Shown: positions 42,201-46,732, counted from the first letter of the stretch. The stretch is DNA of 64,000 nucleotides from Labia minor (GCA_963082975.1 OY720345.1:12054491-12118490); one strand, 5' to 3'. Notes: a model not told the origin generated them from the sequence alone. A program made the numbers and translations.

Positions 42201-45200
42201 AACCTTGTTTGTTTGGCCCAAGTGCACCTGTGAGTTTGACACCCCTGTTGTACAGCTTGAACGGCACAACGGATTTTGATAAAATTTGATAACATATATT
42301 TACTTAATGCATCAGTAGCATGAATTCATCAACTTTTGGTGTATATCCGGAAACCGGAAATGGTAGTTTGAAAAATATTAATTTTATATTCATTGTCGGA
42401 AAATATTTCATTTAAAATATAGTAGAAATTGATAATTGAGTAATTAAACTAAAAATAAAAACCAAGATTATACAATTTAGTCATTTTAATTCAAGTTTTT
42501 AAAATATTTTTTTTTTATACTTTATATAAAATATATACAATAATGTTGTTTGGAAATTAATTTGTTTCAAATCGTCGGTTGGTTCTACGCCTGGCCACAG
42601 CTTATTTTTATTTATATATATCTTATAAATATATTTAATATCATTAATAGTGTTTTTTTAATAAGTAAATTTTTAATATAAAAGTTATATTTTGGTTTTT
42701 TGGTTTCTAACACCCGCAATTCAAATTTTCTTTATTAATTGAATTTAATAATAACGAAAGTATAATCTTATTTGTTTTTTCGTCTTCAAGTTGCATGGAT
42801 GCTCTAATAATAATATTTTTTTATAAAGGTAGGTGAAATGAAGTTTACCCACTGTATGGCTGGTTCTATTTCAGACTATCAACTGAAACTCCTACCTTTT
42901 TTCAGGACACTATAGTCCGTAACAGTTTAAAACCTTTCGTCAGGTCATGTTTTCTGTTGAAAACATTTTGCATTATTTTCTTCCTTTTTTAGACTTTACG
43001 ACTTTAGGACGATGATCCTAAATTGGTATATGTCGACCTTCAAGGGTTGAAAATGACCTACAAGGAGTCCGAGTGTGCATAAAAAAGAATTGGTGGTTTG
43101 TAAGATTTAAACGGGGACCACGATAGTTGATCTAATTTGAATAAAAAACCTGACAAGATATAATTTTAACAATGAAATTTTAAATTTTACATTTCCAAAA
43201 GATATACCTCTTACTTATCCCTCATTTTGAAATATTACGAGAAAATCTTTAATTGTCTTTCTTTATATCGAATAGAAAGAGATTTGAGTGAGGTTTCCAA
43301 TCTACTAACAAGAAAAAAAATGGACATCATTAACGGAGAAGATTTAAGATTAAACTTCACTAAATTGAAGCCAATTATTGAAAAATTATTATCTAAGCAC
43401 CTGGTTTATCCCTCACAATAAAAAGCTTTTTGTTTATTTATTGATTTTATGTAATACATAGATATTTAATTTTATTTTGGATTGTTATTATCTGAGTTAT
43501 ATAAATAAATTTAAAAAAATTAATAAAAATAAAAAAAAACTTGTGACTTTGTACGTCCTACGCAAGAACAACGCCTATCAAGCCGGTTATATCAATGAGG
43601 TGTCCTATGATCAGTAGAACGGGTCCTCTCAACCTTTACCTTGATTTTCTTGATCGGAGGCGCTACTTTTTATCAAGTAGCTATTCCCCAATGTTGATCC
43701 CGGAGGCTGGGTTGACTCCGTCCCATAGACCCCAGCTATGAAAATTCCCTTGCCAGACCCGGGACTTGAACCCGGAACCATGTGAATGTGAAGCAGGTTT
43801 GCTACACACCCAATGGCGCCTTTTTAAAAAAATGAATGTGTATCTAAAATAAATTGTAAAATTCGATCCCAGTGTTCTTCCGCTTTTATCACGTTTTTGT
43901 GCCTTCCCTATGTTTCCAGATATTTTCTGTCAGTTGTCCCTGTGATACATTGAGAAATTGTGTGTCTACATTATCACATAAAAATAATTATATTAATAAT
44001 AAAAATATTAATATCAAGTATCATTCAAGTAGATCGATTAACCTTTTATTTATTTATTTACTTATTATTATTTAAAAAATTTTTTTTTTTTGCAAATTTA
44101 ATATCTTTTTAAGATTATAAAAAATAATCAAATAAAATCATTATTTGTTTGCTAAATAATTATAATTAAAAAAAAACATTTAATTTTAAAAATAAAACAA
44201 TTCAAACTTTATTTAAATTAATTTTTCCTTTCCATTTGTCTTCTCTATCAAATCATTAAATTGATATGAATTGAATGCAATAACAAAAATCAATCAATTA
44301 AAATTCAATTCAATTTAAATAAAGAACAATAAATGAAGATGAATTCATTAAAATTAAAATTTAAGCTAGAGGTTCAACATTATTTTAGAAGGTGAAATTT
44401 TATGAGAAAGAATTTAAATGATTTTCTGGACTACCTAAACACTCAGATCATATTTAACAAACAAAATGCCGATGTTTTCTTTCTTTTTACCGACCGACGA
44501 TAGGAAGGGAAGGTATTGTTTTCACACCTAATTTCACATGTGGAGATTTATATATATATATATAATATATATATATATAATAATGCATTTTGTTAACAGA
44601 AAAACGTATTTTTAGCATGATGTTTGTCTGTCCGTCTGTCCATTGTGTGTCCTTGTAGACGTGTACAACGGATTTTGGTAAAATTTGGTATATTTTTACT
44701 TAATGCATCAGTAAAATGAATTCATTAAATTTTGGTGTTTATCCAGAAACCGAAAATGGTAGTTTACAAAGTATTAATTTTATATTCATTGTCGGAAAAT
44801 ATTTCACTTAAAATATAGTAGTATTTAATAATTAAATAATTAAACGAAAAGTAAAAACCAAGAGAATATAATTTAGTCATTTTAATTCTAGTTTTAAAAA
44901 TATTTTTTTATGATATATAATGTTATTTGGAAATTAATTTATTTCAAATCGTCGGAAGGTTCCACAGCTCATTTTTTTTTCTTAAATTAAATAATAAATT
45001 AATCAACAGGTCTCAATAATAAATATAATTTATAATATAAAGATTGTAATCTATCAGACTTTTTAAAAGATAATATATAGAAAAAAAAATGCTTTCACCT
45101 TTGAGTGCAAATAATTATTTTTTGAAAAATTTGCAAAAATTGAAATAACAAATAAAATCAAATTATCTCGAATAAAAAATTTGGAAAAAGTATTATTTAT

Positions 45201-46551
45201 TTAATTTTTAAAAAGAAGCTTCTTTCTATACACTATAATCGAAGTGTTGCCATTTTATTAAACATTAATTTTATATTCATTGTCGGAAATTCACTTAAAA
45301 TATATTAGTAATTAAACTAAAATTAAAAACCAAGATAATATAATTTAGTCATTTTAATTCAAGTTTCAAAAATATTTTTTTATTAATACTTTATATATAG
45401 TATATATGTATATGGTATAAGTATAACATTGTTTGGAAATTAATTCATTTCAAATCGTCGGTCGGTTCTGCGCCTGGCCACAACTCATTTCTCTATTAGG
45501 TATATAAAATATGAATAAATGAGCAACATATTGAGTCAAACATAAAAAAAAAATAAATAATTAAAAAAAAAAATTAAGTTACAGTGTTTTATTTATAAAT
45601 GCACTAAAAACTAGAAAATAATTTTTCTCTTAGCCTCAATAAGTATATTCTTCTTCATGATGGGGTTCTACAAGGGTCAGCCTACATAGCACTTCAACAA
45701 CAATGGTCTAGATACTTTAAAGAGCCTAATTAAAATGAATTAGTTAATTAATTTTCTACGCTTGTATTTAAATTAAAAATGGTGAAATAATTAAAAATTA
45801 AATGCAAGCGTTTTATTTTTTAGTAAATAAATTGTTAAGGTTTTAAGTTTTATTTGATTATACTTTGAGATTATAAATGACATTTAATGATGGATTAAAA
45901 TTTATTAATTAAATTATTAATTAATTAATTAATTAAGAAAATGAAAACTTTATTTCATATTCATGTATTGTCATCCAAATCTGAAAAGTGTGCAAAATTT
46001 TAGTTCAAATGGTCAACTGCAACTGTGTTAAAAATGAGTTACTAGATTTGAACGATACAGACAACCAAGCAAGTTAAATAAAACACTGTAACAAAAGAAT
46101 TGTCCGTTTGAATTATAATTATTATTCATTATTATTATTAATATTATGAATATGAAGATTAATTTAAAAGCTAATCTTATTTATTTATGGAATTTTGTTT
46201 TTAAAGTATCGAGCGGCCCCTCCATTATACTAGGATGATGATAATAAGACACGCACCATGAGCCTCAATGAATTTGACGATGCGGAGTGGCACGGCTGGC
46301 GCCAGTCCATCGGGTCCGCGTATGGCTCGATCGAGGGGTGGTGCAAACAGCCGTGGCGATTTTGCCAATGGTTGTCTGGAGGCAAGAGAGCCAAGGGCAC
46401 GGCGAACCCTTTGGAGTCGCGTCTCGCCTGACATGGAGGAAACAGCAGAAGCTGCACCGACGGCCCCGGTTCCGAGGACATTGGCTGTCGAGGTGGGTGC
46501 TGTTGTCGCCGGCTCCGGGACCATGTCGCAGAGCAGCGTAGGCCGTCGCAT
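2659..46551 (-). CDS. FAM13A: FAM13-family protein, 14-exon gene (RhoGAP-like plus FAM13 C-terminal region)
   Basis: Seen: fourteen exons with GT donors and AG acceptors join in compatible phases to 2964 nt, 987 residues plus TAA. Residues about 65-261 align with a RhoGAP domain (SAASLLRLWVRDLPEPLV; LP..N..L..L segment). Residues 262-987 carry FAM13 hallmarks: a basic KPPRKRK cluster (303-309), RRVSSHEDF (350-358), GPVISGH, TPPLDLSTLHEQVDSSEP, GYRPSHLDKFENKEV, ALLFLESIHGRPTV with PLYDRYRSLK, and a basic coiled-coil C-terminus ending in LRLLEALVAKNTQ. Known: FAM13 proteins are about 900-1050 residues, cytoplasmic and nuclear, linked in vertebrates to Rho, Wnt and metabolic signalling. Inferred: this is the insect FAM13 orthologue. 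Odd: catalytic RhoGAP residues are replaced, and a 29.4-kb intron splits the gene. The initiator is the first in-frame ATG of the first certain exon (46551); the protein may extend upstream. Confidence 0.9.
3091..3332 (-). CDS. FAM13A: FAM13 exon (Pro/Asn-rich plus LHALPL)
   Basis: The acceptor TTTTTTTAG|TCA takes phase 0; the donor CCTTT|GTGAGT leaves phase 2 (residues 834-913). SKMKDSISELATILEHEAME is helical; STSPPPPPAVTPTGD is a proline-rich disordered stretch; MEPSEKLHALPL begins the last conserved block. Confidence 0.9.
3862..4077 (-). CDS. FAM13A: FAM13 exon (ESIHGRPTV / PLYDRYRSLK motif)
   Basis: The acceptor CCGTATAG|CAT and donor GGACCT|GTAAGT are phase 0 at both ends (72 codons, residues 762-833). 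KVSVQKALLFLESIHGRPTV and RPLYDRYRSLKRMIARQGP are the signature block of the family and the strongest evidence for the gene identity. Confidence 0.95.
4812..4912 (-). CDS. FAM13A: FAM13 exon (short coiled-coil linker)
   Basis: The acceptor TTATTTTAG|TTT takes phase 1; the donor GAAAAG|GTATTT leaves phase 0 (residues 728-761). It encodes ILKDEPQSVLQKDSSH and TIEQTVTEIEK, linking two conserved helical blocks. Confidence 0.85.
4998..5137 (-). CDS. FAM13A: FAM13 exon (GYRPSHLDK helix)
   Basis: The acceptor TATTTAAAG|ATT takes phase 2; the donor GAAAA|GTAAGT leaves phase 1 (residues 681-727). LKKKLKLYEEDFEKDNGYRP, SHLDKFENKEV and CLELAKLRRELK match the conserved FAM13 coiled-coil block. Confidence 0.93.
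5655..5833 (-). CDS. FAM13A: FAM13 exon (Pro-rich, start of helical region)
   Basis: The acceptor TTAATTAG|AAT takes phase 0; the donor GTTTT|GTAAGT leaves phase 2 (residues 622-680). It encodes LLSPRNSVIWTRHIYLDPS, IPPSPPHEHARGRAHGPE and EAEARLANCNKQMV. The last segment begins the C-terminal helices. Confidence 0.88.
5921..6067 (-). CDS. FAM13A: FAM13 exon (SPSPAASPSTPPLDL motif)
   Basis: The acceptor TTTTCAAG|GAA and donor GAACAA|GTAAAT are phase 0 at both ends (49 codons, residues 573-621). SPSPAASPSTPPLDLSTLH followed by EQVDSSEP is one of the best conserved blocks of FAM13 proteins. Confidence 0.92.
6658..6798 (-). CDS. FAM13A: FAM13 exon (acidic/serine-rich)
   Basis: The acceptor ATTTATAG|GAA and donor CAAGAA|GTAATT are phase 0 at both ends (47 codons, residues 526-572). 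It encodes ENEDVEDDLGSGQVQQ, a Ser/Thr tract and SKHGFLQLHQE. Its upstream intron (6799-7993) carries two Tigger-like elements. Confidence 0.85.
6867..6975. mobile_element. Truncated Tigger/pogo-like terminus
   Basis: Begins GTAGAACCTCGATAAGTTAA and is nearly identical to the first 100 bp of the complete copy at 7182. It lacks a right end. It lies in the FAM13 intron between 6798 and 7994. Confidence 0.7.
7182..7703 (-). mobile_element. Tigger/pogo-like DNA transposon, internally deleted, in a FAM13 intron
   Basis: Terminal inverted repeats CAGTAGAACCTCGATAA and TTATCGAGGTTCTACTG are flanked by TA. The minus strand of 7308-7420 translates in part to EFANSLKIKNFKASNDWLEN then FKKRHDL, a CENP-B-type DNA-binding helix typical of Tigger transposases. 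No DDE domain remains, so the element is non-autonomous. Confidence 0.85.
7994..8347 (-). CDS. FAM13A: FAM13 exon (Arg- and Ser-rich linker)
   Basis: The acceptor TATAAAAG|AAA and donor TCTAAG|GTTAGC give phase 0 in and out (118 codons, residues 408-525). It encodes an Asn/Asp-rich start, EHERRRHSERLCRG, an arginine block LPRRRRRHKESSS, a run of five alanines after SSVE, and SDQADTPGSSSK. Probably disordered. A longer open frame overlapping it (7981-8319) is a shadow, because only the frame used here keeps phase with its neighbours. Confidence 0.85.
8452..8689 (-). CDS. FAM13A: FAM13 exon (RRVSSHEDF / GPVISGH motif)
   Basis: The acceptor TTTTCTAG|ATC and donor AAT|GTAAGT give phase 2 in and phase 0 out (residues 328-407). 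RRVSSHEDF contains an RRxS basophilic-kinase site at Ser353. A His-rich stretch (HHHSHVSHRHH) follows, then GPVISGHRSTKSKNFLTEL and IDPSN, typical of FAM13 proteins. Vertebrate FAM13A has an Akt-regulated 14-3-3 site in this general region; equivalence is inference. Confidence 0.9.
8752..8949 (-). CDS. FAM13A: FAM13 exon (basic cluster, start of non-GAP region)
   Basis: The acceptor TTTTTATAG|TTG takes phase 2; the donor ATTAG|GTATAAC leaves phase 2. It encodes residues 262-327: CSLEAISTQESIQPAKEN, a polar acidic stretch, then KPPRKRKER, a likely nuclear localisation signal. It is the first shared exon of the long product and of the possible short isoform. Confidence 0.88.
9116..9714 (+). mobile_element. 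Family A Helentron-like element, copy 1
   Basis: Begins ACTATCTCGCC after a T-run and ends GCGAGATAGTCGAGTGGAGA then CACTCCAG. It carries a short TGTG/TATG tract about 120 bp from the 5' end. The first 40 bp differ from the other copies (CCAAATTAGAGG). About 600 bp, no coding region. Confidence 0.85.
10350..10520. repeat. GC-richer fragment, probable transposon remnant
   Basis: Contains ACACGCTTTTATTTA, the same end motif as the foldback element at 10893, followed by CACCCGTTTCCGTGCCGTCA and GACGCACTTCCCAATGTTCG. No coding frame. It may be a relative of the foldback element; low certainty. Confidence 0.35.
10893..11262. repeat. Foldback/MITE with about 110-bp inverted arms
   Basis: The left arm 10893-11005 (AAAAACACGCTTTTATTTAA, CACACACACCACAATTTCC, ATGAAAGCGTGG) is repeated inverted at 11143-11262. 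The loop is about 135 bp. Arms match closely, so the insertion is fairly young or arm-homogenised. Confidence 0.8.
11263..11873. other. Intronic AT-rich DNA, nothing recognised
   Basis: Inside the 29.4-kb FAM13 intron. No open frame, repeat family or RNA gene was seen. Confidence 0.5.
11874..12746 (-). pseudogene. Decayed mariner element 1 (TIR to TIR, frameshifted transposase)
   Basis: Terminal repeats TACGAGGTTTGTTCAAAAGA and TTTTGAACAGACTTCATA bound 873 bp. On the minus strand, 12519-12262 reads TVAFGESTLFQKIVYKWYKR and HEFLPTRRAVNKEYY, then QRLREAIRLKRSELWKN, typical mariner transposase. A frame change then leads into SAHTSLLVRYFLAKNNTVIM. The regions of the catalytic aspartates are disrupted, and about one third of a full element is missing. 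Sits in the large FAM13 intron; same family as the elements at 34702 and 53757. Confidence 0.9.
13224..13633 (-). pseudogene. Internally deleted mariner of a second family
   Basis: Perfect-looking ends GGGGTGAAAAGTTTCCGGCC and GGCCGGAAACTTTTCACCCC extend inward as CTTGGTCAGG/ACATCGTTTTTC. The minus strand contains MSAEPVRNILHNHLNMK, a mariner helix-turn-helix segment, followed by stops. About 410 bp; non-autonomous. Confidence 0.85.
14172..14245. mobile_element. hAT-like terminal fragment
   Basis: CAGAGGTTCCCAAACTTTTT followed by GTAGACCCCTTG resembles a hAT end. No partner end was found nearby. Confidence 0.45.
14297..14892 (-). mobile_element. Family A Helentron-like element, copy 2
   Basis: Reverse orientation. 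The plus strand starts CTGGAGTGTCTCCACTCGAC and ends CTATCTCTGGCGAGAT. The microsatellite is reduced to ACATACACATACACACAG. Confidence 0.87.
15399..15637. mobile_element. hAT-like MITE
   Basis: Ends AGATTCTCAACCGGC and GCGGTTGAGAATCACTG are inverted repeats. The interior repeats GGCGGCACA and GTGCCACGGCACA motifs shared with fragments at 31505 and 48312. No target duplication is clear. Confidence 0.6.
15929..16491 (+). mobile_element. Family A Helentron-like element, copy 3
   Basis: Starts ACTATCTCGCCAGAGATAGT and ends GCGAGATAGTCGAGTGGAGA then CACTCCA, with a TGTGTGTATG microsatellite. It carries small internal deletions relative to other copies. Confidence 0.87.
16492..17640. other. Intronic AT-rich DNA with TA tract
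   Basis: A (TA)n run lies at 16690-16712. Nothing else was recognised. Confidence 0.5.
17641..17745. repeat. Tandem repeat, 37-bp unit, about 2.7 copies
   Basis: The unit starting TATTTTTTCAAAAAATTATA repeats at 17641, 17678 and, partially, 17715. The first two units are essentially identical. Confidence 0.85.
17746..19926. other. Intronic AT-rich DNA with microsatellites
   Basis: Contains a (CA)n tract at 18284-18312 and a poly-T run at about 19347-19375. No gene or recognised element. Confidence 0.5.
19927..20514 (+). mobile_element. Family A Helentron-like element, copy 4
   Basis: Starts ACTATCTCGCTAGAGTAAGT and ends GCGAGATAGTCGAGTGGAGA then CACTCTAG. It has mutations in the 5' hairpin (GAGTAAG). 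Confidence 0.86.
20515..23399. other. Intronic AT-rich DNA, no element recognised
   Basis: Long A, T and TA tracts only. A small GC-richer patch near 21195-21230 (CTTCTTCGCCGGGGCACAGC) has no coding frame or clear family membership. Confidence 0.45.
23400..23789 (-). mobile_element. Family B Helentron-like element, copy 1
   Basis: Reverse orientation. The plus strand begins TGTGGCTGGGCACAGAATCG then ACCGACGG and ends GTATCGTCGGTTGG. It contains a TATG microsatellite and the family core (TTTCCGACAATGAATATAAA). About 390 bp. Confidence 0.82.
24180..24216. repeat. (ATT)n microsatellite
   Basis: About twelve ATT repeats. Confidence 0.9.
24391..24464 (-). CDS. Candidate alternative first coding exon of FAM13 (short isoform)
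   Basis: Within the 29.4-kb intron the minus strand reads ATGATGGGAG and stays open for 24 codons plus two bases (MMGVHFIVSQQ, then HCVLSGDHNTLLA and CG) to a consensus donor GCCCG|GTAAGT. This phase-2 end is what the exon at 8949 needs, and the junction codon becomes CGT (Arg) followed by CSLEA. The joined frame would be 2253 nt, 750 residues, lacking RhoGAP. Human FAM13 genes also make RhoGAP-less isoforms from internal promoters (established). It could instead be a noncoding first exon, or an internal exon starting at the AG in GGGAG. No transcript evidence is available here. Confidence 0.5.
24465..24720 (-). promoter_or_regulatory. Candidate internal promoter / 5' UTR upstream of the alternative FAM13 exon
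   Basis: Immediately upstream (higher coordinates) of the candidate exon lies an apparently non-repetitive stretch that is GC-richer than the surrounding intron. It contains a pyrimidine-rich block at 24598-24700 (plus-strand CTCCCCCTCC and CTCTCTCCC motifs). No certain TATA or initiator motif could be assigned. The call rests on position and composition only. Confidence 0.25.
24811..25346. mobile_element. Penelope-like terminal units: one inverted and two tandem copies
   Basis: A tail module (AATAAATTTACAATAAAAAA, TTTACAAAATTCCCTTATA, ACAGCCACCAAAGCTTTAAT) occurs inverted at 24811-24895, direct at 25074-25163 and, shortened, at 25276-25346. A head module with CAGTGCAGTCGCTTGATAAC, a short stem and GAAACGTTGTG precedes each. 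The arrangement of inverted and tandem units with GAAACGTT ends resembles Penelope-like elements. No reverse transcriptase is present. Assignment is moderate. Confidence 0.6.
24899..24939 (-). mobile_element. Family A fragment (5' end only) inside a Penelope-like unit
   Basis: The first about 40 bp of family A (ACTATCTCGCCAGAGATAGT, then ATTGCGATCACG) sit inverted in the T-run of the inverted unit. The rest is missing and the tail module resumes directly. Confidence 0.85.
25596..26122 (+). mobile_element. Tigger/pogo-like element, internally deleted
   Basis: CAGTAGAACCTCGATAA and TTATCGAGGTTCTACTG ends are flanked by TA (527 bp). Plus strand 25864-26005 reads GPILKEKAEEFANSLKIKNF then KASNGWLKNFKKRHDL, the CENP-B/Tigger DNA-binding domain. 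No catalytic region. The same family, in opposite orientation, lies at 7182. Confidence 0.88.
26811..27025. mobile_element. hAT-like MITE fragment
   Basis: GGGGGTGTCTAAACTGCGGC at the left and a GTGCGGCCCAGC motif at the right resemble the hAT MITE at 42089. The right terminus is not clear. Confidence 0.5.
27026..28730. other. Intronic AT-rich DNA, no element recognised
   Basis: No coding frame or repeat family seen. A purine-rich patch at 28440-28530 is the only compositional change. Confidence 0.45.
28731..29105. mobile_element. Truncated relative of the foldback element at 32312
   Basis: Shares GGTAATTATTTA at the left end, GGATTTGGATGAAACTTTAC, TCTAGTTTATTAGATAAAAA and a central hairpin (CAGTTCGGTTTGCATAT / ATGCAAAGCAAACTG) with the complete copy. 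The right arm is missing after GCCCTCTGCTGGTC. Confidence 0.75.
29106..30109. other. Intronic AT-rich DNA, no element recognised
   Basis: No supported feature. Confidence 0.45.
30110..30425 (+). repeat. Dispersed repeat, inverted relative to 44975-45255
   Basis: About 300 bp match in reverse complement to 44975-45255, including CACTCAAAGGTGAAAG, TTTTTTATTCGAGATTATTT and TTGAGACCTGTTGATTAA. Type unknown; no terminal repeats were identified. Confidence 0.75.
30426..31504. other. Intronic AT-rich DNA
   Basis: Contains GCCCTTAAACGTACGT near 30766, which reappears inverted near 62537. Otherwise nothing recognised. Confidence 0.4.
31505..31692. mobile_element. hAT-like fragment
   Basis: Shares CATTTCCGACTTTT, GTGCCGCCAAATTTTTAAAC and GTTAAAAGTGTGCCGCGG with the elements at 15399 and 48312. 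The ends are not preserved. Confidence 0.5.
32312..32844. mobile_element. Foldback element with perfect 8-bp target duplication
   Basis: Terminal GGTAATTGTTTA and TAAACAATTACC are inverted repeats. AAATTAAG flanks both sides (32304-32311 and 32845-32852). Arms of about 250 bp fold back around a centre (TTTGGATATAGG / TTGTATCCAAACCGAAC). No coding region. 8-bp duplications suit the hAT or P superfamilies. Confidence 0.88.
33306..33903 (+). mobile_element. Family A Helentron-like element, copy 6
   Basis: Starts ACTATCTCGCGAGAGATAGT and ends GCGAGATAGTCGAGTGGAGA then CACTCCAGC. The microsatellite is short (GTCTGTCTGTGTGTATG). Confidence 0.88.
33904..34701. other. Intronic AT-rich DNA, no element recognised
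   Basis: A GC-richer patch at 34036-34105 (GAGCTCTCTGTCGGGAGTGA) has no assigned family. Confidence 0.4.
34702..35799 (+). pseudogene. Mariner element 2, split by a nested insertion
   Basis: Ends TACGAGGTGAAGGTGAATTT and CTTTTCTTTTGAACTAACCT. The N-terminal part (from 34907, MERIKTLTVAFGESSLT) meets a stop, and the middle is interrupted at 35078-35352. The C-terminal frame 35379-35702 is intact: HDNAPAHISLLVRDFLAKNN, then PPYSPHLAHCDFFLFPKLRR and DDWKKRWHKC. The two aspartates are separated by 34 residues, the D34D spacing of mariner. The least decayed mariner of the window, but inactive. Confidence 0.92.
35078..35352. mobile_element. Penelope-like fragment nested in mariner 2, with 13-bp duplication
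   Basis: TTAATAAGGAATA occurs at 35078-35090 and 35340-35352. Between them, 249 bp carry TTTATTAAAGCTTTTGTGG, a GACTGCAGAATAAGCAGTTG stem, AAACGTTG and AATTCCCTTAAT, i.e. the head and tail modules of the array at 24811. Confidence 0.8.
35800..36588. other. Intronic AT-rich DNA, no element recognised
   Basis: No supported feature. Confidence 0.45.
36589..37228 (+). mobile_element. Family A Helentron-like element, copy 7
   Basis: Starts AGTATCTCGCCAGAGATAGT and ends CGAGATAGTCGAGTGGAGAC then ACTCCAG. It has the longest TGTG/TATG tract of the large-intron copies (about 36703-36760). Confidence 0.88.
37423..37921 (-). mobile_element. Family A fragments in tandem, with variant terminus
   Basis: Two partial inverted copies follow each other (37423-37617 and 37641-37921), both with CGGTACTTTCA and ATCTTTATTTTTACGG. 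The second starts with GTGTGACTGTCTCCTGAGAC, a different terminal hairpin from the other copies, and suggests a diverged subfamily. Confidence 0.65.
38308..38584 (-). CDS. FAM13A: FAM13 RhoGAP exon 3 (C-terminal half of the domain)
   Basis: The acceptor TTTTTAG|CTGCGG and donor GAAAG|GTCAGT give phase 1 in and phase 2 out. It encodes residues 170-261: LQRLPAVNQASLSLLLRLL is the conserved LP..N..L..L helix of RhoGAP, and TSALIRDVYYLFE is the closing helix. Where the family has NLAxVFGPxLL this protein reads SLPTAPVFARLLL, so the conserved Asn is Ser221 and the GP is lost. GC-rich; the next downstream exon is 29.4 kb away. Confidence 0.9.
38785..39125 (+). mobile_element. Family B element, copy 2, 5' part
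   Basis: Starts ACCGACCGACGACC and contains the family core (GTATATCCAGAAACCGGAAA, TTCATTGTCGGAAAATATTT). It breaks at 39125; the 3' part resumes near 39939. In the intron between the two RhoGAP exons. Confidence 0.8.
39126..39938. other. About 810-bp insertion within family B copy 2
   Basis: Starts GTGGCCTCCGCCCCCTGTAC and ends with GGGGCCAGCGAGTGAGTGAG then TGACG. No coding frame. GC-rich ends and AT-rich middle suggest an unidentified element. Confidence 0.45.
39939..40023 (+). mobile_element. Family B element, copy 2, 3' part
   Basis: AAATCGTCGGTCGGTTCTGT followed by GCCTGGTCACAGCTCA is the family B 3' end with its hairpin. Confidence 0.8.
40524..40736 (-). CDS. FAM13A: FAM13 RhoGAP exon 2 (arginine-finger loop)
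   Basis: The acceptor TTGGTCAG|GG accepts phase 1 and completes Gly99; the donor CAAG|GTCACT is weak but gives phase 1 out, matching the next exon. It encodes residues 99-169: GLRSVGLFSLTTGQPKVVE and VHSAASLLRLWVRDLPEPLV. The LLRLWVRDLPEPL block is diagnostic of RhoGAP. In the G(I/L)FRxxG loop the arginine is Ser107 (codon AGC). GC-rich throughout. A family A repeat ends 88 bp upstream of the acceptor. Confidence 0.9.
40825..41457 (-). mobile_element. Family A Helentron-like element, copy 9
   Basis: Plus strand starts CTGGAGTGCCTCCACTCGAT and ends CGCAATGGCGAGATAGT; the 5' ACTATCTCTGG hairpin half is deleted. It has an expanded CACACA/TATATA microsatellite at 41293-41343. It lies 88 bp upstream of the splice acceptor at 40736, next to a poly-A run. 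Confidence 0.87.
41945..42602 (+). mobile_element. Family B element, copy 3, carrying a nested hAT MITE
   Basis: ACCGACCGACGATAAG start; AAATCGTCGGTTGGTTCTAC then GCCTGGCCACAG end. The family sequence is interrupted at about 42086-42253; comparison with copy 4 (CCTTGTAGACGTGTACAACG) shows the join. Confidence 0.85.
42086..42253. mobile_element. hAT-like MITE nested in family B copy 3
   Basis: Inverted ends GGGGTGTCTAACTCACGGCC and GTGAGTTTGACACCCCTG, with inner CGGCCCGC motifs. No exact target duplication was found. Confidence 0.7.
42820..43226. other. Unassigned sequence upstream of a hAT transposase relic
   Basis: GC-richer than its surroundings, with no long frame. It may be the decayed remainder of the hAT element whose C-terminus follows. 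Confidence 0.3.
43227..43421 (+). pseudogene. hAT transposase C-terminal fragment
   Basis: The frame reads RIERDLSEVSNLLTRKKMDI, then INGEDLRLNFTKLKPIIEKL and a SKHLVYPSQ terminus. The order (R-D-x-S..V..LLT+K, DLRL..T.L.P.IE.L, final H..xPS) is that of the hAT dimerisation tail in ZBED/FAM200-like transposases. No DDE region remains upstream. AATAAA follows the stop. Confidence 0.6.
43541..43820 (-). repeat. tRNA-derived SINE, family S1, copy 1
   Basis: Minus strand starts GGCGCCATTGGGTGTGTAGC and carries a B box in the sense GGTTCAAGTCC. The body matches the copy at 57252 (GTCTATGGGACGGAGTCAAC, GGTTGAGAGGACCCGTTCTA, CGTAGGACGTACAAAGTCA). Confidence 0.88.
44489..44971 (+). mobile_element. 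Family B element, copy 4
   Basis: ACCGACCGACGATAGGAAGG start; ATCGTCGGAAGGTTCCACAG end, with the terminal hairpin partly deleted. It contains a TATA microsatellite near 44553-44580. Confidence 0.83.
44975..45255 (-). repeat. Dispersed repeat, inverted copy of 30110-30425
   Basis: See the partner copy. It separates family B copy 4 from a partial family B copy, so it may have inserted between or into them. Confidence 0.75.
45262..45486 (+). mobile_element. Family B element, 3' fragment (copy 5)
   Basis: Starts in the core (CATTAATTTTATATTCATTG) and ends CGTCGGTCGGTTCTGCGCCT then GGCCACAAC. Confidence 0.8.
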
Positions 46552-46572
46552 GCCGTCGCACGAACTCCCGCA
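46257..46572 (-). CDS. FAM13A: FAM13 first certain coding exon (N-terminus and start of RhoGAP)
   Basis: Coding from ATG at 46551 to the donor G|GTGCGT after 46257 (98 codons plus 1 base, phase 1). It encodes an Ala/Thr/Pro-rich leader (residues 1-60), then KSPRLFAPPLDRAIRG and VPLRIVKFIEAHG, which match the segment before the catalytic loop in FAM13 RhoGAP domains. The reading frame stays open upstream to a possible acceptor AG just above 46572, and an in-frame TGA lies above that, so a longer N-terminus needs another exon. The exon is strongly GC-rich in an AT-rich setting. Open frames on the other strand and in other frames here are shadows of this composition. Confidence 0.85.
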
Positions 46573-46727
46573 CTTTACATACAATCATACATATGTATCA
46601 AATATATACCCTTAATAATATGAATCTATGTACTTGTATATTTAAAACACAAAATACATATATTAATAAATAATTTAAAAAAAAACAAACACTTATATCC
46701 ACAAAATAGATAGAAATAGAAATTTAT

Positions 46728-46732
<5 letters not shown>

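Noticed and set aside
46225..46615. Several overlapping frames of 80-119 codons on both strands
   Set aside because: GC-rich exon generates open frames everywhere; only the minus frame ending in VPLRIVKFIEAHG fits the gene. The longest call also starts at TTG and is preceded by an in-frame stop.
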